Source of the DNA: Methylococcaceae bacterium
Lineage (GTDB): Bacteria; Pseudomonadota; Gammaproteobacteria; Methylococcales; Methylomonadaceae
Length of the DNA stretch: 43,763 nt
Assembly (NCBI GenBank): GCA_947506155.1
Contig: CANNNV010000006.1
Span: 1 to 43,763, forward strand
Direction of reading: 5' to 3'
The notes under the pieces are model-generated. The model made no database searches, was not told where the DNA came from, and saw only the letters and a program-made list of their open reading frames with translations. The number at the start of each line of letters is the position of its first letter. Position 1 is the first letter of the stretch. The position numbers and the translations under genes were made by a program. Positions 33,116 through 40,969 of the stretch are shown here, in pieces.

Positions 33116-36070
33116 TTATATTGGCAATGTCGGGTCGATAGGCTCTGGAATGGCATTGGAATCGATAATGTAATCACCAAAACGCTTGATATGGCTTGTG
33201 ACGTAAGGACTTAAAGTTGCAACATCCTCCCGGTTTATCGGAAAACCCTCTTCTTTGAGCATGCGCAATATCCGCGTCTGATCCACCACGTTTTGGAAAA
33301 TAACTGCATTAGCCACCAGATCATTATACTTGATGACTTTTTCCTGCTCTTCGGGATCGTTGTCGGCGATAACGCCATCACCACCGAAAAACAGCCATTT
33401 AGAAAATCCGTTGTACGCTTCCACCTTATTTGTGGTCGCCGTAATCTGTTCGCGTAATTCCATGTCGGATATGTAATCCAAAAGGAAGATAGTACGAACC
33501 ACTCTGCCTAATTCTCTGAAAGCCTGATATAGCCTGTTTTTGCGGCTATAGTTGCTAAGCTTGCGTAACAAGGTCGATGAAGAAATCTTTCCAGCTTTGA
33601 TCGACAGAACTACCCGTAGTAAATCTTTCCAATGAGTTTCGATCAACTCCCAGTCGATGACATTCTTGAACAGGATGTCGATATGTTTGTAGGTAATGTC
33701 CTTGCTAGATCGGAAAAACACCAGATCATTCCAATTTCGGATGCGTGGCATTAGTTTTATACCCAGCAAATAAGATAAAGCAAACACTGGCGCCGACTGG
33801 CCTTGGGTATCAGCATGAACCGTATCTGGCTGTATGTCAGATGCATTTTGCAGCAAGCCTTCAATGATGTAAATAGCTTCCCATACCCCGCAAGGTATAA
33901 AATGGCTGAACAATGCCACATAGGTATCAGCAATATGGTGATAGGCAATGCCGCCATAACCGCCGTAGCGGATATGGTATTCCGCCAGCAGGTTTTGAAC
34001 GTATATTTCTAATTTCGTGCCGTCTGCGGCAACTGATTTTCCAGTACCCCAGAGTTTTGGCAATTCAAACGTATGGTAGTGGTTGATAATGTCCTTAATC
34101 GCGGCATTTAATTTATGGGTATTGGCATGTCGACGGTTGATGAAAGACAGCATGTGTGGCGTGACCGTACCGCGCAGATGACGCGAAGCTTGTGCCGGTC
34201 CTAGATTGCAACCATAGGTGAATGCGGTGAGGATATACCGCTCTCTAGGGTTTTCAATTTTCGGATCAGAACCTGATAGCGGCCCAAAATGACGATTCCA
34301 TCCAGTCCAATGGGAAACATTGCAAAGCACGTCGATGACGTTACGTTCACTCATCCGTTGCAATAAAGCTACTTCAAGCGCACGAGCCGAGGCTTTTGAT
34401 TCGCGAGGTTCGCGCCGTTTCAGAATCGGCATGCCGCTTTCATTGAGTCCCAGTGCTTTATTGTTCGGAAACCCTGCATCAACTTCTTCAGATTTCTGGG
34501 TTAACATTTCACGCAAGTTGTTTACAAATGCATGCGCGTTATTGGCAAAGCTTAGTTGTTGACAGTAGTCCTCTACCAAAGGTTCGCATTCTTCCCAACT
34601 CAAAAGTTGTTCACGATAATCGGCATACGCTTCCGACCCCCGAATAGCGACATCCCCCGATTTGATCTCCGTCGCCAATGCAGAAAATACACACACCTCG
34701 AAGTGCTGGCGGTTAATGCGTTCACCGTCATCGGCTTTCACCAGGACAGTGCGTTTCCAGCGTTCATTTGTAAAAGAGAAATCCACTTCATCATCAATCA
34801 AGAGGCTTTTCCGGTTTTCATGCTTCAGCAGAACAGCCAATGCCTGCATCAGCGATTGATCTTCAGTGGTCGATATCATGGTCTGCAAACGCAACATGCG
34901 AAACAGCGTAGAGCGATGGCTACGATAAAATCGCCATAGCAGGGGGAAATAGTTATCTCCGCTAAAAGCATTGATGGCTGTGCAATCGTCCTGTAAGGCT
35001 AAGGTTCCTCCACCTTTTGATAGCAAGGTGCGGATGGTTCGCCCGGCCGCCTCGTCTTCTGGCTGTGTTTCCAACACCTCGATAACATCCGCCATCGTTG
35101 CCACTAAATGCTCGGTTTTCTGGCGAAACCTTATCCGTAAACGCTCCAATTCATCTTTACCGCGCCGGTGAATATGGTTTATTCGCTTGATAAACATCTC
35201 GGCAAGATCGTCACGGGCCTGTATACGCGCACGATGGATTAAGCTGAGTATCAGTACATACCGCTTTGGTGGTGTAAATTTCTTTAGCTCTGCGGCATCC
35301 AACGCTTTGGCTTCTGCCGCAAAATGCTTGATTTTGGCGTATGGAATATCCAGCAAGTACTGATCACTATCCACAGTTTCGGAGAGCTTAATGATATGAT
35401 CCAGCAAATCCTGTAAATGCGCCAGGGTTGAACGTTTCGGCAGTTGCTTGATGGCAAAAAACAAAGATTTTTTCTGTAGATTGGGGCTGATTTCCAATAA
35501 GGTATCGAGTTGTTTACGCTCTAACTCCGATAACCGTTTCAACACCGTCTCGAAAATACGACTATTAACCAGGGTGCGAATTCGCCGTGAATGCCTATCA
35601 AGCGTACTAAAGGCTGGCAACTCAATACGCTGACGTACCAGCTCTTCAATAGCGACGTTGATCAGATCAGCGGGGTTGTTCATCACCCCGGCGGCTTTAG
35701 TCATAGCCTCGCTGACCAACCGCAATCCATCATCACTCCAAGCCGATACCCCTAATTGCTGCCGGATAGCTTGATGGTGTCGATACTGTGTTTTTAAGTC
35801 GGAATAAACCGGCGAAACTTCGTTACAGATTCCGCTTGCGATCCGTACATGTTGCACGATAGTCAGTGGTATATTCTCTACTTCCGGAAAGTATCCAAGC
35901 CGCTGGAATGCCTTGAGTAGCAGCAATAAGCAAAAGCGATGTTGCTCTTTGCGAGCCATACTATTGGCAAAATCCAGTTCATCTTGGGTTGGGGTATAAA
36001 GCACATCTAATTCATTGGTCAACGGGTTTTGCTTAAATCGTGGGTAGGCGGTGCGTTCAATGGATGCCAT
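33116..36070 (-). CDS. tnpA: Tn3-family DDE transposase
   Basis: Start chosen at ATG 36070 (984 residues; MASIERTAYPRFKQ is the family's usual N-terminus). The open frame runs 18 codons further upstream into sequence unlike TnpA. The N-terminal DUF4158-like region (about 1-170) is followed by the large Tn3 domain (about 560-950). Catalytic acidic residues lie in VAADGTKLE (first Asp), DTVHADTQGQS (second Asp) and NKVEAYNGFSKWLFFGG (Glu). Full length and apparently intact. It performs replicative transposition using the 36-bp ends. The stop lies 17 bases inside the left end. Confidence 0.95.
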   Translation of the reverse strand: MASIERTAYPRFKQNPLTNELDVLYTPTQDELDFANSMARKEQHRFCLLLLLKAFQRLGYFPEVENIPLTIVQHVRIASGICNEVSPVYSDLKTQYRHHQAIRQQLGVSAWSDDGLRLVSEAMTKAAGVMNNPADLINVAIEELVRQRIELPAFSTLDRHSRRIRTLVNSRIFETVLKRLSELERKQLDTLLEISPNLQKKSLFFAIKQLPKRSTLAHLQDLLDHIIKLSETVDSDQYLLDIPYAKIKHFAAEAKALDAAELKKFTPPKRYVLILSLIHRARIQARDDLAEMFIKRINHIHRRGKDELERLRIRFRQKTEHLVATMADVIEVLETQPEDEAAGRTIRTLLSKGGGTLALQDDCTAINAFSGDNYFPLLWRFYRSHRSTLFRMLRLQTMISTTEDQSLMQALAVLLKHENRKSLLIDDEVDFSFTNERWKRTVLVKADDGERINRQHFEVCVFSALATEIKSGDVAIRGSEAYADYREQLLSWEECEPLVEDYCQQLSFANNAHAFVNNLREMLTQKSEEVDAGFPNNKALGLNESGMPILKRREPRESKASARALEVALLQRMSERNVIDVLCNVSHWTGWNRHFGPLSGSDPKIENPRERYILTAFTYGCNLGPAQASRHLRGTVTPHMLSFINRRHANTHKLNAAIKDIINHYHTFELPKLWGTGKSVAADGTKLEIYVQNLLAEYHIRYGGYGGIAYHHIADTYVALFSHFIPCGVWEAIYIIEGLLQNASDIQPDTVHADTQGQSAPVFALSYLLGIKLMPRIRNWNDLVFFRSSKDITYKHIDILFKNVIDWELIETHWKDLLRVVLSIKAGKISSSTLLRKLSNYSRKNRLYQAFRELGRVVRTIFLLDYISDMELREQITATTNKVEAYNGFSKWLFFGGDGVIADNDPEEQEKVIKYNDLVANAVIFQNVVDQTRILRMLKEEGFPINREDVATLSPYVTSHIKRFGDYIIDSNAIPEPIDPTLPI

Positions 36071-36134
36071 TCTGGACCAAGTATTTAGGATTGCTAGTTT
36101 AGTTGATGTCCAGATAGAGTACACCCTATCCTGA

Positions 36135-36226
36135 TGTCAGGACAAATACCTATATCTTGTCAGAATAGAGTGTATTTTTGTTTTTATTGACACATGTTGC
36201 TAAGAGTTATAGATTCTATCCTGACA
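36135..36226. other. Putative res site of the transposon
   Basis: Three related 10-mers lie in the tnpA-tnpR gap: TGTCAGGACA (36135-36144, plus), TGTCAGAATA (36158-36167, plus) and TGTCAGGATA (36217-36226, minus). Resolvases of this class bind several such half-sites to resolve cointegrates and repress both promoters. Confidence 0.65.
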
Positions 36227-36248
36227 TTTTTTGTATGTAGGAGGCGTT

Positions 36249-36818
36249 TTGTCGGGTCAGCGCATTGGCTATATCAGAGTCAGCTCTTTCGACCAGAATC
36301 CTGATCGGCAGCTTGAACAGATCGAAGTTGGTAAAACTTTCACGGATAAGGCATCTGGCAAGGATACGGATAGACCTGCACTGGAAGATTTACTGGATTA
36401 CGCCAGAGAGGGAGATACAGTTGTCGCTCACAGTATGGATCGTTTAGCGAGAAATTTGGATGATTTGCGTAGGTTGGTAAAGCTATTAACCAGTCGCGGT
36501 GTCAGAGTTGAATTCATCAAAGAAAATCTTGTGTTCACCGGTGAGGATTCGCCAATGGCAAATCTATTGCTATCGGTGATGGGCGCCTTTGCCGAATTTG
36601 AGCGAGCCTTAATTAAAGAACGACAACGTGAAGGTATTGCACTCGCAAAGCGACGTGGAGTCTATCGAGGCCGAAAGCAAGCACTATCGACAGAACAACT
36701 GACCGAATTGTTGAAACGCGTAACTGACGGAGAACCAAAGACACAATTAGCCCGCGAGTTCGGCATCAGTCGTGAGACGCTATACCAATATCTAAAAAAA
36801 GAATTATTGAACATGTAA
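36249..36818 (+). CDS. tnpR: Tn3-type serine resolvase
   Basis: Start chosen at TTG 36249 (189 residues), just after AGGAGG (36239-36244), giving the canonical opening SGQRIGYIRVSSFDQNPDRQ; an earlier TTG at 36231 lacks a ribosome site. Catalytic Ser12 lies in YIRVSS. The catalytic domain (about 1-135) includes MDRLARN, SPMANLLLSVMGAFAEFERALI and RQREGI. A C-terminal helix-turn-helix (about 145-185, KTQLAREFGISRETLYQYL) follows. It resolves cointegrates at res. Divergent from tnpA. Confidence 0.94.
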   Translation: MSGQRIGYIRVSSFDQNPDRQLEQIEVGKTFTDKASGKDTDRPALEDLLDYAREGDTVVAHSMDRLARNLDDLRRLVKLLTSRGVRVEFIKENLVFTGEDSPMANLLLSVMGAFAEFERALIKERQREGIALAKRRGVYRGRKQALSTEQLTELLKRVTDGEPKTQLAREFGISRETLYQYLKKELLNM

Positions 36819-36858
36819 TGCCAGCGATAAATCCATAAAAAGCGGCTTATATTAGACT

Positions 36859-36894
36859 CTATGTCCTATTTTTACATGTATGTCGGCTGTACCC
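36859..36894 (-). repeat. Tn3-family terminal inverted repeat, right
   Basis: 36 bp, one mismatch with the left end when reversed. The ATG at 36880 inside it opens the chimeric frame into the truncated recombinase. Confidence 0.9.
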
Positions 36895-37119
36895 GTATTT
36901 CGGGCGTTGCGTCGTACTGGTATAGACGCCCCCACACAGGGCGCACATCTGCTAAGGCATTCTGCAGCAACGACTATGCTACGCGATGGTATGTCACTGC
37001 CAGCCATTGGCGCTCTCTTACGCCATACATCGATTGAGACAACCGCGATTTACGCGAAGGTGGACATCGAACTGCTCAAAGAGGTCGCGATGCCTTGGCC
37101 GGAGGGGCAGCCATGTTAA
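36895..37119 (+). pseudogene. ritA: RitA-like tyrosine recombinase, C-terminal remnant
   Basis: About 74 native codons remain of a tyrosine recombinase of roughly 400 residues. HLLRH (HxxR), LRHTS and the catalytic Tyr in TTAIYAKV are present; the N-terminal DNA-binding domain and the first catalytic Arg and Lys are lost to the left. The cut coincides exactly with the right end of the Tn3 transposon. The stop overlaps the ritB start (ATGTTAA at 37113), the coupling expected in a recombinase trio. Confidence 0.88.
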
Positions 37120-38024
37120 TCGATATCGTAAACATCTATCTATCCGTGCGTCGCGACGCGGGATTCAAACTGGATGAAGTCGAGAAGTATTTATCCAGCT
37201 ACGCAAACTTTGCAATGGCCCGTGGGGATACCTATATCGCCGGCAAAACCGCCATCGAGTGGGCATCGCAAGCCTCATCAGAGAACGAACGCTCCAGGCG
37301 CAGTGACGTGTTGATCCGGTTTGCCAGATTTGCACGAGCCGAAGATGGTCGCAATGAGATTCCTCCTGATGGTGTCTTCTATGGTCGCTGGCATCGCCGT
37401 ACACCATATATCTATACCGACGAAGAAGTGCAGAAACTGATCGTGTATGCAGAGCAGCTCAAACCTATTGGCACATTGCGCCCACATACCTACAGCACGT
37501 TGTTCGGCCTATTGGCTACTACTGGGATAAGGATTTCCGAAGCACTGTCGCTACGTTTTAATGACGTTACGCCGGAAGGATTGGTGATTCGCAAAACAAA
37601 ATTCAAAAAAAGCCGCCTCTTGCCATTGCATGATTCCACCATTGAGGCCATCAATCGCTATCTGCAATGTCGCAGGCAGTTTGCCACTGCCGACGACCAT
37701 GTGTTTATTTCGCTCCGTGGAAAAAAACTCGGTTGCGGCTATGTTGCAAAAACTTTTAAAAACGTCCTCAAGGCAGCGGGCATACAAGGTCAACCGAATG
37801 GCCCCAAACCACGATTGCACGATTTCCGTCATCGCTTTGCAGTTAAATCACTGGAGTCGTGTCACGATACCGGGGATCGCTTCGCACGCCATATGCTCGC
37901 GCTTGGGACGTACATGGGACACGTTCACCCGAAGAGTACCTACTGGTATCTTCAGAGCACCCCACTACTTATGAAAAGCATTGCTGACAAATGCGAATCA
38001 TTCATCACAGGAGATCAGTCATGA
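37113..38024 (+). CDS. ritB: Tyrosine recombinase, middle gene of a recombinase-in-trio element
   Basis: 303 residues from ATG 37113, which overlaps the stop of the upstream recombinase remnant; the open frame reaches 18 bases further upstream. The catalytic domain (about 120-300) has all residues: Arg in TGIRISEALSL, Lys in KTKFKKSRLLPL, HDFRH (HxxR), His in YMGHVHP and Tyr in TYWYLQ. The SAM-like N-terminal domain is present. It is followed by ritC through ATGA. Three tandem, overlapping tyrosine recombinases define RIT elements, whose transposition needs all three proteins. Confidence 0.9.
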   Translation: MLIDIVNIYLSVRRDAGFKLDEVEKYLSSYANFAMARGDTYIAGKTAIEWASQASSENERSRRSDVLIRFARFARAEDGRNEIPPDGVFYGRWHRRTPYIYTDEEVQKLIVYAEQLKPIGTLRPHTYSTLFGLLATTGIRISEALSLRFNDVTPEGLVIRKTKFKKSRLLPLHDSTIEAINRYLQCRRQFATADDHVFISLRGKKLGCGYVAKTFKNVLKAAGIQGQPNGPKPRLHDFRHRFAVKSLESCHDTGDRFARHMLALGTYMGHVHPKSTYWYLQSTPLLMKSIADKCESFITGDQS

Positions 38025-39016
38025 CCCCGATTGCGCCACATATCACCGATTTCTTGCGACAACGACTGCCCGTAGAGCGCGGAGCGAGTCCCAATACCTG
38101 TGAAAGTTATGCGTATACCTATCAGTTGCTCTTCGAATTCGCCAGCCAGCGCTTCAAGGTGACACCGTCCAAGCTATTCTTGGAACAGCTTGATGCGTCT
38201 CTCGTTATGGATTTTCTCTCCTATATCGAATCTCAACGAGGCAACAGCCCTCGCACCCGCAATATCCGGTTAGCGGCGATTAAATCCTTCATGCGATTCA
38301 TGGAGCACCGCGTGCCATCTGTGCTTGACCAAAGCCTGCGTATTCTTGCGATTCCAGCAAAAAAAACAGACACACCGTTAATCAGCTATCTCACTAAAAC
38401 CGAGATGGAAGCGATCCTGAATGCGCCGGATATCCGGACTCGCTCAGGAATTCGCGACCGTGCAATGCTGCACCTTGGCTTTGCCACCGGACTTCGGGTA
38501 TCCGAACTGACTGGTTTATTGCTCAACGCGGTGACATTTCAGCCGACACCGATGATCTCAGTCATGGGCAAGGGGCGTAAGCAGAGATCGTTGCCATTAT
38601 GGAAACAAACTGCGAGTGATATTCGAGCCTGGCTGGCAGTAAGGGGCAACGTGTCGACACCCGAACTCTTCGTTAATGCACGGGGCGAGTCCATGACTCG
38701 GGTCGGATTTGCATATTTGCTCGACAAATATGTTCGGGTCGCCACGCAGATATGTCCGTCTCTGAATGGAAAAAATGTCACACCTCATGTGCTTAGACAT
38801 ACCTGCGGTATGATGATTTACCAGGCGACAGGCGATTTGAGAAAAGTTTCGTTATGGCTAGGTCACGCTTTTATGCAGACGACAGAAATGTATCTTCATG
38901 CCGATCCTATGGAGAAGATTGAAGCAATTGAGGGTGCATTACCGCCAACTCTCCGGCCTGGCAAGTTTACCGTCCCGGACAAATTGATCGCGTCGCTACA
39001 TGGCAAAGTATTATGA
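38021..39016 (+). CDS. ritC: Tyrosine recombinase, third gene of a recombinase-in-trio element
   Basis: 331 residues from ATG 38021, which overlaps the ritB stop (ATGA) and has GGAG upstream; the frame is open 10 codons further. The N-terminal SAM-like domain (about 5-110) contains SPNTCESYAYTYQLLFEF and SPRTRNIRLAAIKSFMRF. The catalytic domain has Arg in TGLRVSELTGLLL, Lys in MGKGRKQRSLPL, HVLRH, His in WLGHAFMQTTE and Tyr in EMYLHADP. It appears intact, but the element is disabled by the loss of most of ritA. Confidence 0.92.
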   Translation: MTPIAPHITDFLRQRLPVERGASPNTCESYAYTYQLLFEFASQRFKVTPSKLFLEQLDASLVMDFLSYIESQRGNSPRTRNIRLAAIKSFMRFMEHRVPSVLDQSLRILAIPAKKTDTPLISYLTKTEMEAILNAPDIRTRSGIRDRAMLHLGFATGLRVSELTGLLLNAVTFQPTPMISVMGKGRKQRSLPLWKQTASDIRAWLAVRGNVSTPELFVNARGESMTRVGFAYLLDKYVRVATQICPSLNGKNVTPHVLRHTCGMMIYQATGDLRKVSLWLGHAFMQTTEMYLHADPMEKIEAIEGALPPTLRPGKFTVPDKLIASLHGKVL

Positions 39017-39091
39017 AAAGCAATCAAACTCTCAGAACGTCGCTTCCTTGGGTTCAACCCACTTAGCTTTCCATAACAATTTACATTCCAT

Positions 39092-39127
39092 AAAAAGCGT
39101 AATGGAAAGCTTTCCATTACGCTTTTT
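39092..39127. repeat. Perfect 36-bp palindrome at the right edge of the RIT element
   Basis: The arm AAAAAGCGTAATGGAAAG (39092-39109) is followed directly by its complement (39110-39127). It lies 75 bases after ritC and exactly where group II intron sequence begins. It may be the element end, the recombination site, or a terminator (its right arm ends in T5). Confidence 0.8.
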
Positions 39128-39591
39128 CCACCATCCTATGCCCGCCCTCCATCAGCTTTCCTCACGGTTAGCTTGCCGTATAGGCGAAGGAACGGGTTTA
39201 CCGTGTTCCGCACAAGTAACAAATATGGGTTAGGTACTGTCTCTCCTCCGATGGCCTAATGTCCCTGTGACCTGACTATAAAACAGATCAACCAGCCATG
39301 TACCTTTTGGTTAGAGCCTGTCAGCACATTTGGCTCTTTCTTTTGTAACGAAGTTTATCAACAGTTCACATATATTTACCGTACCACCAAGCCTAGCCCC
39401 CTTCCGCGTTGTGCTCACAGATTCATTTCTCCCTCGCGGGATTGATTTACCTCATAAGTGAGGATGGGTTACATTGTCCCGTCAGCTTCACACAGTTTTG
39501 TTACCAAAGCCGCGTGTGACGGTAGGCTACTGCCAAGGGAATGACAGGTTTAATTTTTATAAACAGTTACTTACGCAGCTTCACGTCGCAC
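39128..39591 (-). ncRNA. Group II intron, 5' ribozyme fragment
   Basis: On the minus strand the segment opens with GTGCGACGTGAAGC, the conserved GUGYG 5' end of group II introns, directly after the TGA stop of an integrase remnant. It continues with intron-like sequence (GAGCACAACGCGGAAGGGGG, then GGAACACGGTAAACCCGTTC, then CGTGAGGAAAGCTGATGGAG) for about 464 bases and stops at the 36-bp palindrome. No reverse-transcriptase frame, domain V or 3' end follows, so it cannot splice. Assignment rests on the 5' end and the general look; a covariance-model search would decide. Confidence 0.65.
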
Positions 39592-39675
39592 TCACAGCTC
39601 AAAGTCATCATAGGTTTGCAGCACCTCTTCACGGGTAATGCCTAAGTAGCGTAGTGTGGAACCGGTATTGCTACG
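39592..39675 (-). pseudogene. 3' remnant of a short tyrosine recombinase
   Basis: The last 28 or so codons read RSNTGSTLRYLGITREE and so on to YDDFEL, nearly identical in protein to the end of the intact recombinase at 40970-41521, but diverged in DNA. The catalytic Tyr (RYLG) is kept; everything upstream is lost at the HigB promoter. The intron begins at the base after the stop. Confidence 0.88.
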
Positions 39676-39694
39676 GTAATTATGGTTTATAAGT

Positions 39695-39722
39695 TTGTAA
39701 AATATATCCAAACGGATATAAT
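39695..39722 (+). promoter_or_regulatory. Promoter and operator of the HigBA-type pair
   Basis: TTGTAA (39695-39700), 16 bases, TATAAT (39717-39722). A 7-bp inverted repeat (TATATCC at 39703-39709, GGATATA at 39714-39720) overlaps the -10 box, as expected for antitoxin autorepression. The predicted transcript start coincides with the toxin ATG at 39729, so the mRNA may be leaderless. Confidence 0.65.
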
Positions 39723-39728
39723 TAAACT

Positions 39729-40055
39729 ATGAAACCTATACGCTTTCTCGGCGACTCTCTAAAATGTTTACGCGCATTTCCAAACACCGCTAAGCAAGAT
39801 GCCGGCTACCAATTAGACAAAGTGCAACATGGACAACCGGCAGATGACTTTAAGCCCATGCCCGTGATTGGTGTCGGTGTAGAAGAAATACGTGTGTGGG
39901 ATGATACCGGTACGTTTCGCGTCATTTATACCGCACGTTTAGCGGATGCCGTGTATGTGTTACATGCTTTCCAAAAGAAAACGCAAACAACGTCAAAACG
40001 CGATATTGAAATTGCAAAAGCACGTTACACCCAATTGTTACGAGGTGACATATGA
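39729..40055 (+). CDS. higB: HigB/RelE-superfamily (phage Gp49-like) toxin
   Basis: 108 residues, typical for the Gp49/HigB family. It opens MKPIRFLGDSLKCLRAFP and has DAGYQLDKVQHG, IGVGVEEIRVWDDTGTFRVIY and VYVLHAFQKKTQTTSKRDIE. The last is the conserved FxKKTxxT helix before the C-terminus. Homologues are ribosome-dependent mRNA interferases. The downstream antitoxin start overlaps its stop by 4 bases; toxin-first order is usual for HigBA. No ribosome site is visible, consistent with a leaderless message. Confidence 0.9.
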   Translation: MKPIRFLGDSLKCLRAFPNTAKQDAGYQLDKVQHGQPADDFKPMPVIGVGVEEIRVWDDTGTFRVIYTARLADAVYVLHAFQKKTQTTSKRDIEIAKARYTQLLRGDI

Positions 40056-40339
40056 ATAACGCAACCACCGAAACCTATACCAACGTTTGGGATGCGATTA
40101 GTGATACCCCGGAAGAAGCTGCTAATCTTCAGGTACGTGCAGAGCTGATGACAAAGATTTCCAATATTGTGACAGAAAATGGCTGGACGCAAGCAGAAGC
40201 CGCAACACGATGCGGTATAACGCAGCCACGTATAAACGATTTGGTACGTGGTCGGATATCCCGTTTTTCATTAGATGCTTTAGTGAACATTGCTGCTGCA
40301 TTGGGAATGCGGGTACACGTAGAATTGGAAGCGGCTTAA
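40052..40339 (+). CDS. higA: HigA-type XRE antitoxin
   Basis: 95 residues. The helix-turn-helix (about 38-75) has NGWTQAEAATRCGITQPRIN and LVRGRISRFSLDALVNIA, typical of the XRE/HigA-2 group with a short C-terminal strand (MRVHVELEAA). It should bind the toxin and repress the pair at the inverted repeat at 39703-39720. The start overlaps the toxin stop (ATGA). Confidence 0.92.
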   Translation: MNNATTETYTNVWDAISDTPEEAANLQVRAELMTKISNIVTENGWTQAEAATRCGITQPRINDLVRGRISRFSLDALVNIAAALGMRVHVELEAA

Positions 40340-40357
40340 TTCACTAAAGGATAATTA

Positions 40358-40960
40358 GTGCTTACCGCTGGCAATAAAGGAAAGTTGGTTCGCTGGAACG
40401 AAGAAAAAGGTTATGGTTTCATAAAACCAGATAACGGTAATGCTGATATTTTTATTCACATTTCCGCCTTAAGGGAAATGAGCCGATTACCTGTGGTTGG
40501 CGATATCATTTATTATCAAACAGGTTTTGATGATAATGGTAAGATTCGCGCAATTAACGCCAAAATTGAAGGCGTATCTTCGGTGCTGACATTGAAGCCA
40601 ATGGCCAGAAAGTCAGAAATTACACATCACAAAACACATAGTCCGTATAAGCATAGGACACCCAAGACATCGCGGTCAACAAACTTGATTTTTCCAGTAA
40701 TACTTATTCTAGTTGCTATGGCAGCATTCTATAGCAAAGTAAAAAATCAGGTATCCAACAAGGATGATTCTAAATCAACTGTAAGGGAGATAGCCGAACC
40801 AATAAAAGCTGCCACACAGTTTAAGTGTGAAGGAAAAGTATATTGTTCTGACATGCACTCTTACGAAGAAGCCTTGTTTTATGTTCGTAATTGTCCAGGT
40901 ACAAAAATGGATGGCGATGGTGATGGCGAACCATGCGAAAGACAGTTTGGTGGTTTTTAA
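40358..40960 (+). CDS. Cold-shock domain / transmembrane / excalibur fusion protein
   Basis: 200 residues from a GTG start with AAGGA 6 bases upstream. The cold-shock domain (about 5-70) has GKLVRWNEEKGYGFIKPDNG and DIFIHISAL, the RNP1- and RNP2-like motifs. A basic linker precedes one membrane helix (about 108-125, LIFPVILILVAMAAFYS). The C-terminal excalibur domain (about 153-200) has KCEGKVYCSDM, YVRNCPGTKMDGDGDGEPCE, a Ca-binding DxDxDG loop and four Cys. It links nucleic-acid binding inside to a calcium-binding domain on the other side of the membrane. It follows higA by 18 bases and converges on the recombinase 9 bases away. Role unknown. Confidence 0.9.
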   Translation: MLTAGNKGKLVRWNEEKGYGFIKPDNGNADIFIHISALREMSRLPVVGDIIYYQTGFDDNGKIRAINAKIEGVSSVLTLKPMARKSEITHHKTHSPYKHRTPKTSRSTNLIFPVILILVAMAAFYSKVKNQVSNKDDSKSTVREIAEPIKAATQFKCEGKVYCSDMHSYEEALFYVRNCPGTKMDGDGDGEPCERQFGGF

Positions 40961-40969
40961 ACTTAGCAA

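Larger units (their letters stand above)
33063..36894. mobile_element. Cryptic Tn3-family transposon (3832 bp)
   Basis: Terminal inverted repeats of 36 bp with one mismatch lie at 33063-33098 and 36859-36894 (starting GGGTACAGCCGACATAC and containing TAAAAATAGGACATAG). Inside are only tnpA (leftward) and tnpR (rightward), divergent around a res site as in Tn3 itself; no passenger genes. The flanking bases AAACC and GTATT do not match, so the usual 5-bp target duplication is absent. Left flank is a plasmid rep gene, right flank a RIT element. Confidence 0.9.

Noticed and set aside
33058-36899. A 5-bp target duplication around the Tn3 transposon
   Set aside because: AAACC and GTATT differ, and shifting the ends by one base does not produce a match.
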